DNA of 64,000 bases, from positions 1,521,001 to 1,585,000 of the forward strand of contig NZ_CP092487.1 in assembly GCF_022429565.1 (NCBI RefSeq), given 5' to 3'. Each line of letters begins with the position of its first letter. Within the stretch, counting starts at the first letter, position 1. This document shows, in pieces, positions 16,974 through 26,922 of the stretch. This stretch comes from Lutibacter sp. A64 (GTDB lineage Bacteria; Bacteroidota; Bacteroidia; Flavobacteriales; Flavobacteriaceae). The notes beneath the pieces are model-generated. The model did not search any database and was not told where the DNA came from. It was given only the letters and a program-made list of their open reading frames with translations. The translations under genes were made by a program, and so were the position numbers.

Positions 16974-19532
16974 ATGAAAAAAAAGTTCTTTACAATCATT
17001 TTATTTATTCTTACCCAATCAATTGTTTTTTCTCAAAATTATTATTTTGAAGAATATGCTCCTTTCAATAAAAACATCCCAAGTCCTGAAGAATTTTTAG
17101 GATATGCAATTGGTGATTTCCATACAAGACATGACTTAGTTATTTCATATATGGAAAAATTAGCAGAACTGTCAGATAAAGCTTCTTTAAAAGTTATTGG
17201 AAAAACAAATGAAAATAGAAAACTTGTTATTTTAACAATTACTTCGTTAGAAAATCATAAAAATTTAACAAGTATTAAAGAGAAACATTTACAAGTTGTA
17301 GATGAAAATATAGATATAACTGATTTTACAGATTTACCTGTTTTTATAAATTTAGCATACAATGTTCATGGAAACGAACCTTCAGGAACTGAAGCCGCTT
17401 TATTAGCAGCTTATACCTTAGTTGCTTCAGAAAACCCCACAGTAAAAAAATATTTAGACAATACTATCATATTTCTAGAACCAACTATTAATCCAGATGG
17501 AAGAGATCGGTTTACTAATTGGGTAAATTCGTTTAAAGGCACCCCTCCTATTGCAGATAAAAACGACATTGAACATAACGAAGGTTGGCCAAGAGGAAGA
17601 ACAAATCATTATTTATTTGATTTAAATAGAGATTTATTACTAGCTGTACAACCAGAAAGCAATGCTCGTTTAAAATGGTTTCATGAATGGTATCCAAATG
17701 TGGTTACAGATTTTCACGAAATGAGTACAACAAGTACATTCTTTTTTGAGCCAAAACCTTTATCAGCATCATTAAACCCCGTAACACCTGATGAAAATTA
17801 TACTTCATTAACATTTGCTTTTGCAAAACAATTTAGTGAAGATTTAGATGAAATCGGTTCTCTATACTTTACTAAAGAAAAATATGATGCAACATATCCT
17901 GGTTACGGCTCTACTTACGGAGATTTACAAGGTTCTCTAGCTTTATTATTTGAACAAGCAGCAGCAAGAGGACATTTACAAGAAACTACAACAGGTAATT
18001 TATCATTTCCTTTTACCATAAGAAATCAATTCGTCTCTACTTTTGCAACTATAAACGCTGCAATAAAAAATAAAGATCTTTTATATTCTTATCAAAATAA
18101 ATTTTTTAAGAATGCTATTGAACAAGCTTCAGAAAGTAAAATTAAAGCTTATGTTTTTGGAGATAATTATGATCAAAACAGAAATAAAGCCTTTTTAGAC
18201 TTACTACTAAAACATAAAATTAAAGCATACCCATTAGATAAAGATTTAAAATTAAAAAACAACACTTACAAGAAAGGTTATGCTTACACCGTACCAACAA
18301 AACAGAAGGAATATTTAATGGTTCGTACCATATTTGAAACTTACAATAAATATAGAGATAGTGTTTTTTATGATGCCTCTTCTTGGTCGGTTGCAAATTT
18401 TTATAATATGAAGTATGCTCCACTTTCAAAAGATATAGCATATAAAAATAAAATTACTCCTGAATCTAACACTGTTAAAATTGACAAGTGCTCTTTAAGT
18501 GAGTACGCTTATTTAATTCCTTGGGATGATTATTATGCTCCTGCGCTTTTACACAAATTACAAGAAAAAAATATTATTGTTAAAACTGCGGTAGAACCAA
18601 TTACAACAATTGCAAATGAAACTGAAGTTTCTTTTAGCAGAGGAACTTTACTAATACCAGTAAGCATTCAAAACATAGACAAAGACACGCTTTTTTCAAT
18701 AATAAATACACTTAGTGAACAATATAAAATACAAGTATATTCTGTAAATACTGGTTATAGTTTAAAAGGAATTGATCTTGGAAGTACAAATTTTGTTACG
18801 CTTAAACAACCTAAAGTTATGATGCTTGTTAAAGGTGGTGTTTCTGCATATGAAGCAGGTGAAGTTTGGCATTTATTTGAAAAAAGAATGCAAATGCCAA
18901 TTGTGAAAGTACCAGAAAGATTATTCTATAAAACGGATTTACATAGGTATAATGTTATTGTAATGGTTTCAGGTAGTTACAGCCTTTTATCTGAAAAAGA
19001 CAAAGAAAAACTAAAAAACTGGATAAGCTTAGGAAATACATTAATCACAACAAGAACAGCTAGTTCTTGGGCTATAAAAAATAAAATAGTTGAAGAAAAC
19101 TTATTAGATTGGGTAAAAGACACAACAAAATCTAGGTTTAATTATGCCGATTCAAGAGCTGTAATTGGCAAACAAAGCATTGGTGGAGCCATTTTTGAAA
19201 TAGATTTAGACATTACACATCCAATTGCTTATGGTTATCACGATTTAAAAATACCAATATATAAAAATAACAAAGTTTTTATTTCACCAACAAAAAGTAG
19301 ATTTTCAACAGTTGCTAAATACACAGAAAACCCACATATTGATGGTTATGTTTCACCAGAAAACATTAACAATTATATAAAAAAATCTGCAGCAATTATA
19401 GTAAGTAAAGTTGGCAACGGAAGAACTATACTATTTGCAGACAATCCTAATTTTAGGGGAGCTTGGTATGGTACCAACAAATTATTTATGAATGCCATAT
19501 CTTTTGGTTCTTTAATAAAAATACCATATTAA
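16974..19532 (+). CDS. Secreted M14-family zinc carboxypeptidase
   Basis: The 852-residue protein has a signal peptide (cleaved after about residue 21, VFSQN). The M14 zinc site is visible as HGNEPSG (His132, Glu135) with the third ligand His248 in TDFHEMS and the catalytic glutamate Glu327 in LLFEQAAARG. The C-terminal third (from about residue 610, VMMLVKGGVSAYEAGEV and later GNTLITTRTA) looks like an amidotransferase-type fold. It should cleave C-terminal residues from peptides in the periplasm; there is no type IX sorting tail. Its place between the sigma gene and fecR, and the motif it shares with fecR, point to control by the locus sigma factor. Confidence 0.9.
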   Translation: MKKKFFTIILFILTQSIVFSQNYYFEEYAPFNKNIPSPEEFLGYAIGDFHTRHDLVISYMEKLAELSDKASLKVIGKTNENRKLVILTITSLENHKNLTSIKEKHLQVVDENIDITDFTDLPVFINLAYNVHGNEPSGTEAALLAAYTLVASENPTVKKYLDNTIIFLEPTINPDGRDRFTNWVNSFKGTPPIADKNDIEHNEGWPRGRTNHYLFDLNRDLLLAVQPESNARLKWFHEWYPNVVTDFHEMSTTSTFFFEPKPLSASLNPVTPDENYTSLTFAFAKQFSEDLDEIGSLYFTKEKYDATYPGYGSTYGDLQGSLALLFEQAAARGHLQETTTGNLSFPFTIRNQFVSTFATINAAIKNKDLLYSYQNKFFKNAIEQASESKIKAYVFGDNYDQNRNKAFLDLLLKHKIKAYPLDKDLKLKNNTYKKGYAYTVPTKQKEYLMVRTIFETYNKYRDSVFYDASSWSVANFYNMKYAPLSKDIAYKNKITPESNTVKIDKCSLSEYAYLIPWDDYYAPALLHKLQEKNIIVKTAVEPITTIANETEVSFSRGTLLIPVSIQNIDKDTLFSIINTLSEQYKIQVYSVNTGYSLKGIDLGSTNFVTLKQPKVMMLVKGGVSAYEAGEVWHLFEKRMQMPIVKVPERLFYKTDLHRYNVIVMVSGSYSLLSEKDKEKLKNWISLGNTLITTRTASSWAIKNKIVEENLLDWVKDTTKSRFNYADSRAVIGKQSIGGAIFEIDLDITHPIAYGYHDLKIPIYKNNKVFISPTKSRFSTVAKYTENPHIDGYVSPENINNYIKKSAAIIVSKVGNGRTILFADNPNFRGAWYGTNKLFMNAISFGSLIKIPY

Positions 19533-19623
19533 AAGATTTTTTTCAAAAAACAACACATATAAGCAGTTATTTACCAGTAAACTATCTTATTTATTGAAAA
19601 AAAATCAATTTTTATTAAAAAAT

Positions 19624-19662
19624 ACATAGTACAAAACAAAAAATTACACTCTTATTAATAAC
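19624..19662 (+). promoter_or_regulatory. Candidate ECF-sigma promoter upstream of fecR-susCD
   Basis: This second copy of ACATAGTACAAA (19624-19635), with the same downstream CTCT and ATAAC spacing as at 16890, lies 43 bp before the fecR start. It would drive fecR, susC, susD and the genes beyond. Confidence 0.5.
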
Positions 19663-19677
19663 AACCATACAAAAATT

Positions 19678-20898
19678 ATGTCCAAAATAGAGAAGCACAA
19701 TATTAATGATTTATTAAATGATGATAAATTTATTATTTGGGTAACATCAAATTTTAAAACAAATAATCATTTTTGGATGAATTTTAAAAGTGAATTAGAT
19801 ACAGAAGATTTAAAAAAGTTTGACAATGCTACTCTTATACTTTCCAAACTAAAAACCTTAAATATTGACGATTCTAAATCTGTAAAATCAGAAGCATTTA
19901 TTAAACAACAATATATTAATTTATTAGAAGCTTCTAACAAAATAAAAAGTTCTAAATTAAAAGTATTAAGACCAAGCAACTTTTTAAAATATGCAGCAGC
20001 TGTTATTTTATTAATTTCAATAGCTACAATGTATTTTACTTCAACCAAAAATACAACTTCTTTTGCTGAACACTTAACAAAAACAGAATACAACAATACA
20101 GATATTTTAATACAAACTTCAACCTATGAATACTTTAAAATCTCTGAAGACACCAATAGTAAATGGTTATTAAAAAATGGTGTACTTGTAAACGTCAATT
20201 CTGAAACAATAAATTTTATTTCAACTGATAATTTAATTTCTAACAAAAATGATGATGCGTTTAAAATAATTGTTCCAAAAGGAAAAAAATACGCATTAAC
20301 ACTAATTGATGGAACTGCTATTGAATTAAATTCAAACAGTACTATTTCTTTTAATAACTCTACAATTTCAAAACAACGAAAAGTAGATTTATCAGGTGAA
20401 GCTTTTTTTGACGTAGCACATAATAAGAAGCGTCCGTTTATTGTACAATCTTCAGATTTAAAAATTGAAGTATTAGGTACCGAGTTTAATGTATCAAATT
20501 ATGAAAATGATGGTTACACCAGTACAACTTTAATTAATGGGTCCATTAATGTTTCTAATCCTCACGGAGAAAATCAAAAGATTAAACCTGGAACTCAAGC
20601 TAAATTATACCACAATCAAAATAAAATTATTGTACAAAATGTAAATGTTCAAAATGAAGTTTCTTGGACTATGAACAGAATGATTTTTGAAAATGAAAAG
20701 TTAGAGAACATAGTAACAAGACTTGATAATTGGTATAACGTAAGTTTTATTTTAAAAGATGAAAAAATAAAACAATTTAGATTTACTGGAACTCTTAAAA
20801 AAGAAAATGAATTAATTCATTTTTTACAAATGCTTAAATATACTGAAGGCATTAGTTATAAAATTATTGAAAACAAGGTAGAATTGTTTTTCAATTAA
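19678..20898 (+). CDS. FecR-family anti-sigma factor
   Basis: The 406-residue protein has a cytoplasmic N-terminus (about residues 1-100), one membrane helix (104-121, LKYAAAVILLISIATMYF) and a periplasmic FecR domain containing VPKGKKYALTLIDGTAIELNSNS and GEAFFDVAHNKKRPFIVQ, then a DUF4974-type C-terminus (FTGTLKKENELIHFLQMLKYTEG) that contacts the STN domain of the receptor. It relays occupancy of the SusC receptor to the ECF sigma factor. It is followed by susC after 45 bp. Bacteroidota usually have sigma, anti-sigma and receptor in a row; here a carboxypeptidase gene separates the first two. Confidence 0.93.
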   Translation: MSKIEKHNINDLLNDDKFIIWVTSNFKTNNHFWMNFKSELDTEDLKKFDNATLILSKLKTLNIDDSKSVKSEAFIKQQYINLLEASNKIKSSKLKVLRPSNFLKYAAAVILLISIATMYFTSTKNTTSFAEHLTKTEYNNTDILIQTSTYEYFKISEDTNSKWLLKNGVLVNVNSETINFISTDNLISNKNDDAFKIIVPKGKKYALTLIDGTAIELNSNSTISFNNSTISKQRKVDLSGEAFFDVAHNKKRPFIVQSSDLKIEVLGTEFNVSNYENDGYTSTTLINGSINVSNPHGENQKIKPGTQAKLYHNQNKIIVQNVNVQNEVSWTMNRMIFENEKLENIVTRLDNWYNVSFILKDEKIKQFRFTGTLKKENELIHFLQMLKYTEGISYKIIENKVELFFN

Positions 20899-20943
20899 AA
20901 ATAAATAGAATATCACAACTAATCATTTAAAAACAAAAAAAAT

Positions 20944-23900
20944 ATGAGTAAACATATTACAATAAGATTTTACAAAAAACTCAACTTAAAAATACTAACT
21001 ATTTTTCTAAGCATTTTCTTTGCATCTTCTTTTGCCTTTGCTGGTACAACAGTAAAAACAGATAAAGAGCAAGCGCCCTTATTAACAATAAATAAGGAGT
21101 TGACTATTCAAGAACTTTTTGACTTAATTTCTAGTAAAACAGATTACGATTTCTTTTTTAATAGCAATATAGCTAGTTTAAATTCTAAAGTTCTTTTAAA
21201 TGTTAAAAATGCTCCAGTAACAAAAACGCTTGATTTAGCTTTTAAAGGTTTAAATTTAGAGTACTCTATTAAAGATAGTGATATAATTATTAGAACAAAA
21301 ACCAACACATCTAACAAGCAAGAAAAAATTAGAGTAAATGGTATTGTAAATGATGATAATGGTAACCCATTGCCTGGAGTAAACATTATTATAAAAAACA
21401 CAAATTTAGGTACATCAACAGATTTTGATGGAAAGTTTACCATAAATGCACTACCTAATGATGTATTAATATTTTCTTACTTAGGATTTCAAGAAGAAAT
21501 TGTATCAATAAATAATAGAACTTCTTTAGTTATTAATTTAAAAACAGATTCAAACCTACTTAATGAAGTAATAATTGCAGGTGTAGCATCAGGAACTTCA
21601 AGAAAAAAATTATCAGTTTCTGTTGCAAAAATTAAATCTGATGCTTTAGAAAAAGCGCCTCAAACTTCAGTTTCTTCTTCATTACAAGGTAAAATTGCAG
21701 GTGTTACGGTTACTTCTTTCAGTGGTTCTCCAGGAGCAAGTTCTGATATTGTTTTAAGAGGTTCTACTTCCATTAGAGGTGGTAACAACCCTATGATTTT
21801 AATTGATGGTGTTATAATGGGCGGATCTTTAGCCGATATAAATATTGATGATGTAGAATCTATAGAAGTAGTAAAAGGTGCTGCCGCTGCTTCATTATAT
21901 GGTTCAAAAGCAGCCAATGGAGTTATAGTTGTTACTTCTAAAAGAGGTAAAGGCGCTAGCAACGGAAAAACATCAATAACAGTTAGAAACGAATTTGGTT
22001 TTCAACAAGTAGCAAACCTTTTAGATTTATCTACATCTCACCACTACCGTTTAGATCCAACTTGGTTAGACACTGATACATATACAAAATACCAATTTGT
22101 TAACTATCCAAGTGATTATGTTTCTGGATGGGATCCAAGAATTAATGGTAACAGAGTTGAAAAAGATGATCATTACCAAGATTTACCTTATAGAGTAAAT
22201 AATGATTTACAAGAAGAAATGTTTAATGATGGGCAATATATAACAAACTATATTGGCTTAGGTTATAAATTAGACGATACCAACTTATTTTTATCTTTTG
22301 AAAACAACGAGAGTCAAGGTGTGGTTGTTGAAACTGGAGGTTATAACAGACAAAGTTTAAGATTTAATGCCGACCATGCTATTTCTGAAAAATTAAAAAT
22401 TTCAGTAAGTAATAATTATATCCGCACTGATAACGATTATATGGGTGGTGGTACTGCTGCCTTTTTTGAAGTATTATCTACCGAACCTGATGTAAATTTA
22501 TTTCAAAAAAATATAGACGACCAAGAATATAACTTCTATCCAAATCAATGGAATACACAGTTTGCAAATCCGCTATATGATTTATGGAAAAAAGAAAGTA
22601 CTGCTGAAAAATCAAGATTATTAAGTTCATCTGATATTAATTGGAAACTAAATGATGTTGTTAGCTTTAATGCTTCTTACGCTTTTGAATTAGAACATTT
22701 TAACAATAAAATATTATCTCCACAAAATACTATTGATGCTGTCCTTCCAAATTATTTAGATCCAAATGCAGACCCTTTAATTTTAAATGTAAGTAATCCA
22801 TTTTCAGTATCATATACAGGTGGAGCATTAAGTAAAAGAAATTACAAAGCTTTTAATCAAACATTTAGAGCCACAGTAGATTTCAAAAAAACTTGGGGAG
22901 AATTAGATTTTAATGGAAAATTAAGTTATTTAAGTGAAGATAACCACTTTGAAAGCACAACTACTAATGGAACTTCTTTTATATTAAGTGATTTTCCAAC
23001 ATTTAACAATTTTGACCCTGCAAATATTGATGCCAGTGACTATACTACAGATATTAGAGCAACTAACTATTTTGCAATCGGATCTTTTGTATATAAAGAT
23101 AGATATATTTTAGATGGATTATTTAGAGTTGATGGTTCATCGCTTTTTGGTGAAAACGAAAGATGGCAAAATTATTTTAGATTATCTGGAGCATACCGTT
23201 TAACAAAAGATGTTGAAATTTCTGGAGTTCAAGAATTAAAATTAAGAGCCGCTTATGGTACTTCGGGGTTAAGACCTAGCTTTGGAGATAAAGATGAAAC
23301 CTTTACTTTGGTTGATGGAGTAACCTCTAAAAACACAATTGGTAATAAAAACTTAAAGCCTTCGCGTTCTGCTGAATTAGAAGTTGGTTTAGAATCTTCA
23401 TTTTTAGATAGATTTAGGCTTGAAGCTACGTATTCTAAAACAAAAGTTACAGACCAATATTTATTAGCCCCTTTAGCTTCACACTCTGGAGGTTTTAAAT
23501 ATCAAAATGTAAATGCTGGTGAATTAGAGAGTAACACTTTTGAAGCAATGTTAAATGCTAAACTTATTTCAAAAAACGATTTAAATTGGAGTGCCTCATT
23601 AACGTTCGATAAAACAAATCAAAAAATTACAAAACTAAACATTCCTGAATATAGAACTGGTCCAAGAAACACCTTTAGAATTAAAGAAGGTGAAACTTTT
23701 GGAACTATGTATGGGGTAAATTTTGTAAACACCTTAGAACAAATGCAACAACAATTACCTGATGGAGCAGTTATTAGCGATTATTCAGTTAATAGAGACG
23801 GTGTAGTTGTTAAAACTAGTGATATTGGTACTGCAAACGAAACACCTTTTGTAATCTTAGACGAAAATGGTTCAGAAGCTATTCAAAAAATAGGAGATAT

Positions 23901-24378
23901 TAATCCTGATTTTAGGTTAGGATTAAATACCACTATTAACTACAAAGGTTTCTCGGCGTATATGTTATGGCAATGGAAACAAGGAGGTGATTTATACAAC
24001 CATACTTCTCAATATTTAGTTCGTGATAATCGTCTAGGTATTATAGATCAAATACATGTTAAACCTGAAAATAAAAAAACAGTAGATTACTACCAAGCCT
24101 TATACGATGCTGATGCAATAAACGGTTTTTGGGTAGAAGATGCATCATACATTAAATTAAATGAAGCTTCTATTTATTATACACTTGATAAGAAAACAAA
24201 AGGTTTTCCAACCAAATATATAGAACAAATTAAAATTGGTGTTATAGGCAGAAACTTAGTCACAATTACAGATTATTCTGGTTATGATCCTCAAACAGGT
24301 TCCGATGGTTTTCTTTTTGACGACTTTGGATACCCTAATTTTAGAAATTATTCATTTTCAGTAGAATTTAAATTTTAA
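20944..24378 (+). CDS. SusC/RagA-family TonB-dependent outer-membrane receptor with STN domain
   Basis: The 1144-residue protein has a signal peptide, an STN signalling domain (about residues 45-110, LTIQELFDLISSKTDYDFFF), a carboxypeptidase-regulatory-like beta domain (about 128-205, ending in the segment VLIFSYLGFQEE), the plug (about 215-335, with PMILIDGVIMGG and GAAAASLYGSKAANG) and a 22-strand-type barrel ending NYSFSVEFKF with the terminal Phe typical of barrels. It forms the TonB-powered import channel with the SusD protein encoded 5 bp downstream. The STN domain marks it as a transducer that signals to FecR. Neighbouring proteases suggest peptides rather than glycans as the cargo, as in RagAB. 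Confidence 0.95.
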   Translation: MSKHITIRFYKKLNLKILTIFLSIFFASSFAFAGTTVKTDKEQAPLLTINKELTIQELFDLISSKTDYDFFFNSNIASLNSKVLLNVKNAPVTKTLDLAFKGLNLEYSIKDSDIIIRTKTNTSNKQEKIRVNGIVNDDNGNPLPGVNIIIKNTNLGTSTDFDGKFTINALPNDVLIFSYLGFQEEIVSINNRTSLVINLKTDSNLLNEVIIAGVASGTSRKKLSVSVAKIKSDALEKAPQTSVSSSLQGKIAGVTVTSFSGSPGASSDIVLRGSTSIRGGNNPMILIDGVIMGGSLADINIDDVESIEVVKGAAAASLYGSKAANGVIVVTSKRGKGASNGKTSITVRNEFGFQQVANLLDLSTSHHYRLDPTWLDTDTYTKYQFVNYPSDYVSGWDPRINGNRVEKDDHYQDLPYRVNNDLQEEMFNDGQYITNYIGLGYKLDDTNLFLSFENNESQGVVVETGGYNRQSLRFNADHAISEKLKISVSNNYIRTDNDYMGGGTAAFFEVLSTEPDVNLFQKNIDDQEYNFYPNQWNTQFANPLYDLWKKESTAEKSRLLSSSDINWKLNDVVSFNASYAFELEHFNNKILSPQNTIDAVLPNYLDPNADPLILNVSNPFSVSYTGGALSKRNYKAFNQTFRATVDFKKTWGELDFNGKLSYLSEDNHFESTTTNGTSFILSDFPTFNNFDPANIDASDYTTDIRATNYFAIGSFVYKDRYILDGLFRVDGSSLFGENERWQNYFRLSGAYRLTKDVEISGVQELKLRAAYGTSGLRPSFGDKDETFTLVDGVTSKNTIGNKNLKPSRSAELEVGLESSFLDRFRLEATYSKTKVTDQYLLAPLASHSGGFKYQNVNAGELESNTFEAMLNAKLISKNDLNWSASLTFDKTNQKITKLNIPEYRTGPRNTFRIKEGETFGTMYGVNFVNTLEQMQQQLPDGAVISDYSVNRDGVVVKTSDIGTANETPFVILDENGSEAIQKIGDINPDFRLGLNTTINYKGFSAYMLWQWKQGGDLYNHTSQYLVRDNRLGIIDQIHVKPENKKTVDYYQALYDADAINGFWVEDASYIKLNEASIYYTLDKKTKGFPTKYIEQIKIGVIGRNLVTITDYSGYDPQTGSDGFLFDDFGYPNFRNYSFSVEFKF

Positions 24379-24383
24379 TAATT

Positions 24384-25898
24384 ATGATAAAAAAAACATA
24401 TAAATATATTTTATTAATTATTTTAAGTATTACATATATAAATTGTAGCGATTTAGATGTAGAAAATTATAACAATCCAGATAGAGATATTGTATTATCA
24501 ACTTCCGATGGTGTAAAAAGTTTAGCTTCTGGATTATTTAACACTTGGTTTATACAAGAACAACATAATTTTGGTTCGCCTGGACCTGCAATGTGGGTAA
24601 TGGCAGATTGGGGTACAGTTACCTTTGCAAATTATGCTACATTAGATATGAGCGAAGAACCTAGAATTTTTATAGATAATTCGCCATCATATGCATACCA
24701 TTCTATTATTCGTAATTATTGGCAACAAATGTATGCTGTTATAACAACTGCAAATGATGTACTTGTAGCTATTGACAATGGTGTTGAAATTGGCGATCAA
24801 GGTAGCGAAACTATGATGGTTAAAGGAATGGGTTATTTTATGCAAGGTTTAGGTAATGGTTACATAGGTTTGGTATATGATAAAGCATATCCCTCAGATG
24901 AAAATACCGATTATGCTACATTAGGCGTAACAAGCTACCAAGAATCAATAGAAATAGCAATAAATCAATTAGAAAAAGCTATAGACGTATTTGACAATAA
25001 TCAATTTACATTACCTATTGAATGGATTAATGGAAATACATTTTCTAACCTTGAAATGTCAAAATTAGCGCATTCATTTATTGCTAGATTAATGGTTTAT
25101 TCTGCTAGAAATGTTGAACAAACAAATGCAATTGATTGGGCTAAAGTTTTAGAACATTCAGAAAAAGGTATAACCAGTGATTTTAATGTTGAAGGTGATG
25201 GAAATGCTTCTGATAGAAAATGGATGTCTTGGTACAAATATTATATGGCTAGACCAACTTGGGGTAAAGTAGATATGAGAATTGTAAATATGCTAGATGA
25301 AACAATTCCAGCAAATTGGCCAGAAGAAGGCATAAGCGCATTACCACATGAAGGTAAAATTATCTCTAATGATCAAAGAGTTTTAACAGATTTTCAATAC
25401 AATGCTTCAAATAATAGACCAGAAAGAGGTTTATGGAGGTGGTCAACATATAGATACTCTCGCTTAGATAGTTGGATAAATTCAAATTTCTTTGCGCCAG
25501 TTATAATGATGCGTAAAGCAGAAATAGATATGTTTAAAGCTGAAGCATTAGTACAACTTAACAGAATACCAGAAGCCATAAATATAATTAATGCTGGCAC
25601 TAGAACAACAAGAGGTGGCTTACCTCCTCTATCTACAAATGCAAGTATAGATGATGTTAAAAAAGCGATCACCTATGAAAGAACTATAGAATTACCACTT
25701 ACAGGTATGGGTATCGAATATTTTGATATGCGTAGAAGTGGTCAATTACAAGATGGCTCATTATTGCATTTCCCAATACCTGCACAGCAATTAGAAGTAC
25801 TAGTAGAACCATTTTACACTTTTGGAGGACTTAATCCACAATTTGGTGTTCCAAATGAAGATGTTTCAATTAATGGATGGTACAACCCTCAAAACTAA
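24384..25898 (+). CDS. SusD/RagB-family substrate-binding lipoprotein
   Basis: The 504-residue protein has a lipoprotein signal with Cys21 (YINCSDLDVEN, a typical SusD start). The helical TPR-like body follows, and the C-terminal RagB/SusD features appear as PVIMMRKAEIDMFKAEALVQLNR, then YERTIELPLTGMGIEYFDMRR and FPIPAQQLEV. It forms the lid over the SusC barrel on the cell surface and captures ligand. It starts 5 bp after susC. The sequence diverges enough from starch SusD that the ligand cannot be inferred from it alone. Confidence 0.94.
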   Translation: MIKKTYKYILLIILSITYINCSDLDVENYNNPDRDIVLSTSDGVKSLASGLFNTWFIQEQHNFGSPGPAMWVMADWGTVTFANYATLDMSEEPRIFIDNSPSYAYHSIIRNYWQQMYAVITTANDVLVAIDNGVEIGDQGSETMMVKGMGYFMQGLGNGYIGLVYDKAYPSDENTDYATLGVTSYQESIEIAINQLEKAIDVFDNNQFTLPIEWINGNTFSNLEMSKLAHSFIARLMVYSARNVEQTNAIDWAKVLEHSEKGITSDFNVEGDGNASDRKWMSWYKYYMARPTWGKVDMRIVNMLDETIPANWPEEGISALPHEGKIISNDQRVLTDFQYNASNNRPERGLWRWSTYRYSRLDSWINSNFFAPVIMMRKAEIDMFKAEALVQLNRIPEAINIINAGTRTTRGGLPPLSTNASIDDVKKAITYERTIELPLTGMGIEYFDMRRSGQLQDGSLLHFPIPAQQLEVLVEPFYTFGGLNPQFGVPNEDVSINGWYNPQN

Positions 25899-25927
25899 CA
25901 ATTACAAAACTTTAAAAATAAAACAAC

Positions 25928-26821
25928 ATGAAAATATTAAAACCTATATTCTTTTTATTGCTTATTGGAAGTCTAACAATTACTTCGTGCGAAAGTGATC
26001 CGCTACCTGTTTATCCTGGAAACATAATTCAAATAGATACTGTATTTGTTGAAGGTGTTAATTTAACATATCCTACTTTTACGGGATCAAGTACTTCAGA
26101 TGACAGATTTTATGCTTTTAGTGGAGGAAATTCAAATGATTTAAGTTCTATGTCTGGTGAAGATTGGACATATGAAACTTGGATTAAAGTTGATTCAGAC
26201 GCATTAATTGGTGATAGAAATGCTGTTTCTGGTAAAGATGCAAATGGAGCCTGTATTATGGAACGTGGAAGAAATTTTGAATTGTATTTAATTGATGATG
26301 CAAATGCAGACTTTGCAATAAAATATAACCGTTTAGACTCAGATAATGTGGCTGTTGGTACAATGCAATCTGATGAATCTAACATCAATTTAAAATTTAA
26401 CGAATGGGCACATGTTGCAATCTCTAGATCTTCTAGCGATAATACCGCAAAATTCTATATAAACGGTGTATTAATAGATTCTAGTGAAGATGATTTATGG
26501 ATACAACCTGTAAACGATACTTGGTTAGATTTTAATTATATGTATAGAAGTGGTAATATGAATTTCTACAAAGGTTCTTTTGACAATATTAGAGTTTCTT
26601 ATGTTGATAGATACCCTAGCTCTTTTACCCCTGATCAATTTGAAAGATTCGTTGTGGATAGCAACACATTATTACAAATGGATTTAGATGAAAATTTAAC
26701 CCCTTTTGATCCTGTTAATTCTTTTGATAAAGTAGAGATTAAAGGTGTTTACGGTTACTACATACAAGTAGTAAATACAGTATTTTGGACAAGTGAAGAT
26801 TATACTGTTCCATCAAATTAA
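25928..26821 (+). CDS. LamG-domain surface lipoprotein in the SusE position
   Basis: The 297-residue protein has a lipoprotein signal (TITSCESD, Cys21) and a LamG/concanavalin A-like domain over about residues 50-250, with EDWTYETWIKV, FNEWAHVAISRSS and FYINGVLIDSS. It lies 29 bp after susD, where glycan loci place SusE/SusF-type binding lipoproteins, so it is probably a surface accessory binding protein. Its LamG domain resembles the one inside the C10 protease encoded next (EDYTFETWIRL, INKWSHIAVTHT, LYIDGVLQNE), including a shared closing segment around VDSNTLLQMD / IDSNTIAYFP. Confidence 0.82.
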   Translation: MKILKPIFFLLLIGSLTITSCESDPLPVYPGNIIQIDTVFVEGVNLTYPTFTGSSTSDDRFYAFSGGNSNDLSSMSGEDWTYETWIKVDSDALIGDRNAVSGKDANGACIMERGRNFELYLIDDANADFAIKYNRLDSDNVAVGTMQSDESNINLKFNEWAHVAISRSSSDNTAKFYINGVLIDSSEDDLWIQPVNDTWLDFNYMYRSGNMNFYKGSFDNIRVSYVDRYPSSFTPDQFERFVVDSNTLLQMDLDENLTPFDPVNSFDKVEIKGVYGYYIQVVNTVFWTSEDYTVPSN

Positions 26822-26867
26822 TTAAATTACAAGATATTATTTGGATTAATAGTTATAGTAAAATAGA

Positions 26868-26902
26868 GAGTTAGTTACTGTTTTATTTACAGTAACTAAC
26901 TC
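26868..26902 (+). repeat. 13-bp perfect inverted repeat inside the SusCD-protease operon
   Basis: GAGTTAGTTACTG and its exact complement flank a 9-nt loop (with one further T-A pair). It lies 47 bp after the LamG lipoprotein stop and ends 20 bp before the protease ATG. There is no T-run after it on the plus strand, so it is more likely an mRNA-processing or attenuation structure than a full terminator. Confidence 0.6.
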
Positions 26903-26922
26903 AAAAAATAAATTTGTCTATT

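Noticed and set aside
20944-25898. SusCD pair as the uptake system of the starch genes at 58799-64000
   Set aside because: It lies over 30 kb away, has its own sigma/FecR control and protease neighbours; a starch SusCD would be expected just beyond the right edge.
26914-26922. TTG start for the C10 protease
   Set aside because: The ATG at 26923 gives a normal signal peptide; the TTG adds only three residues.
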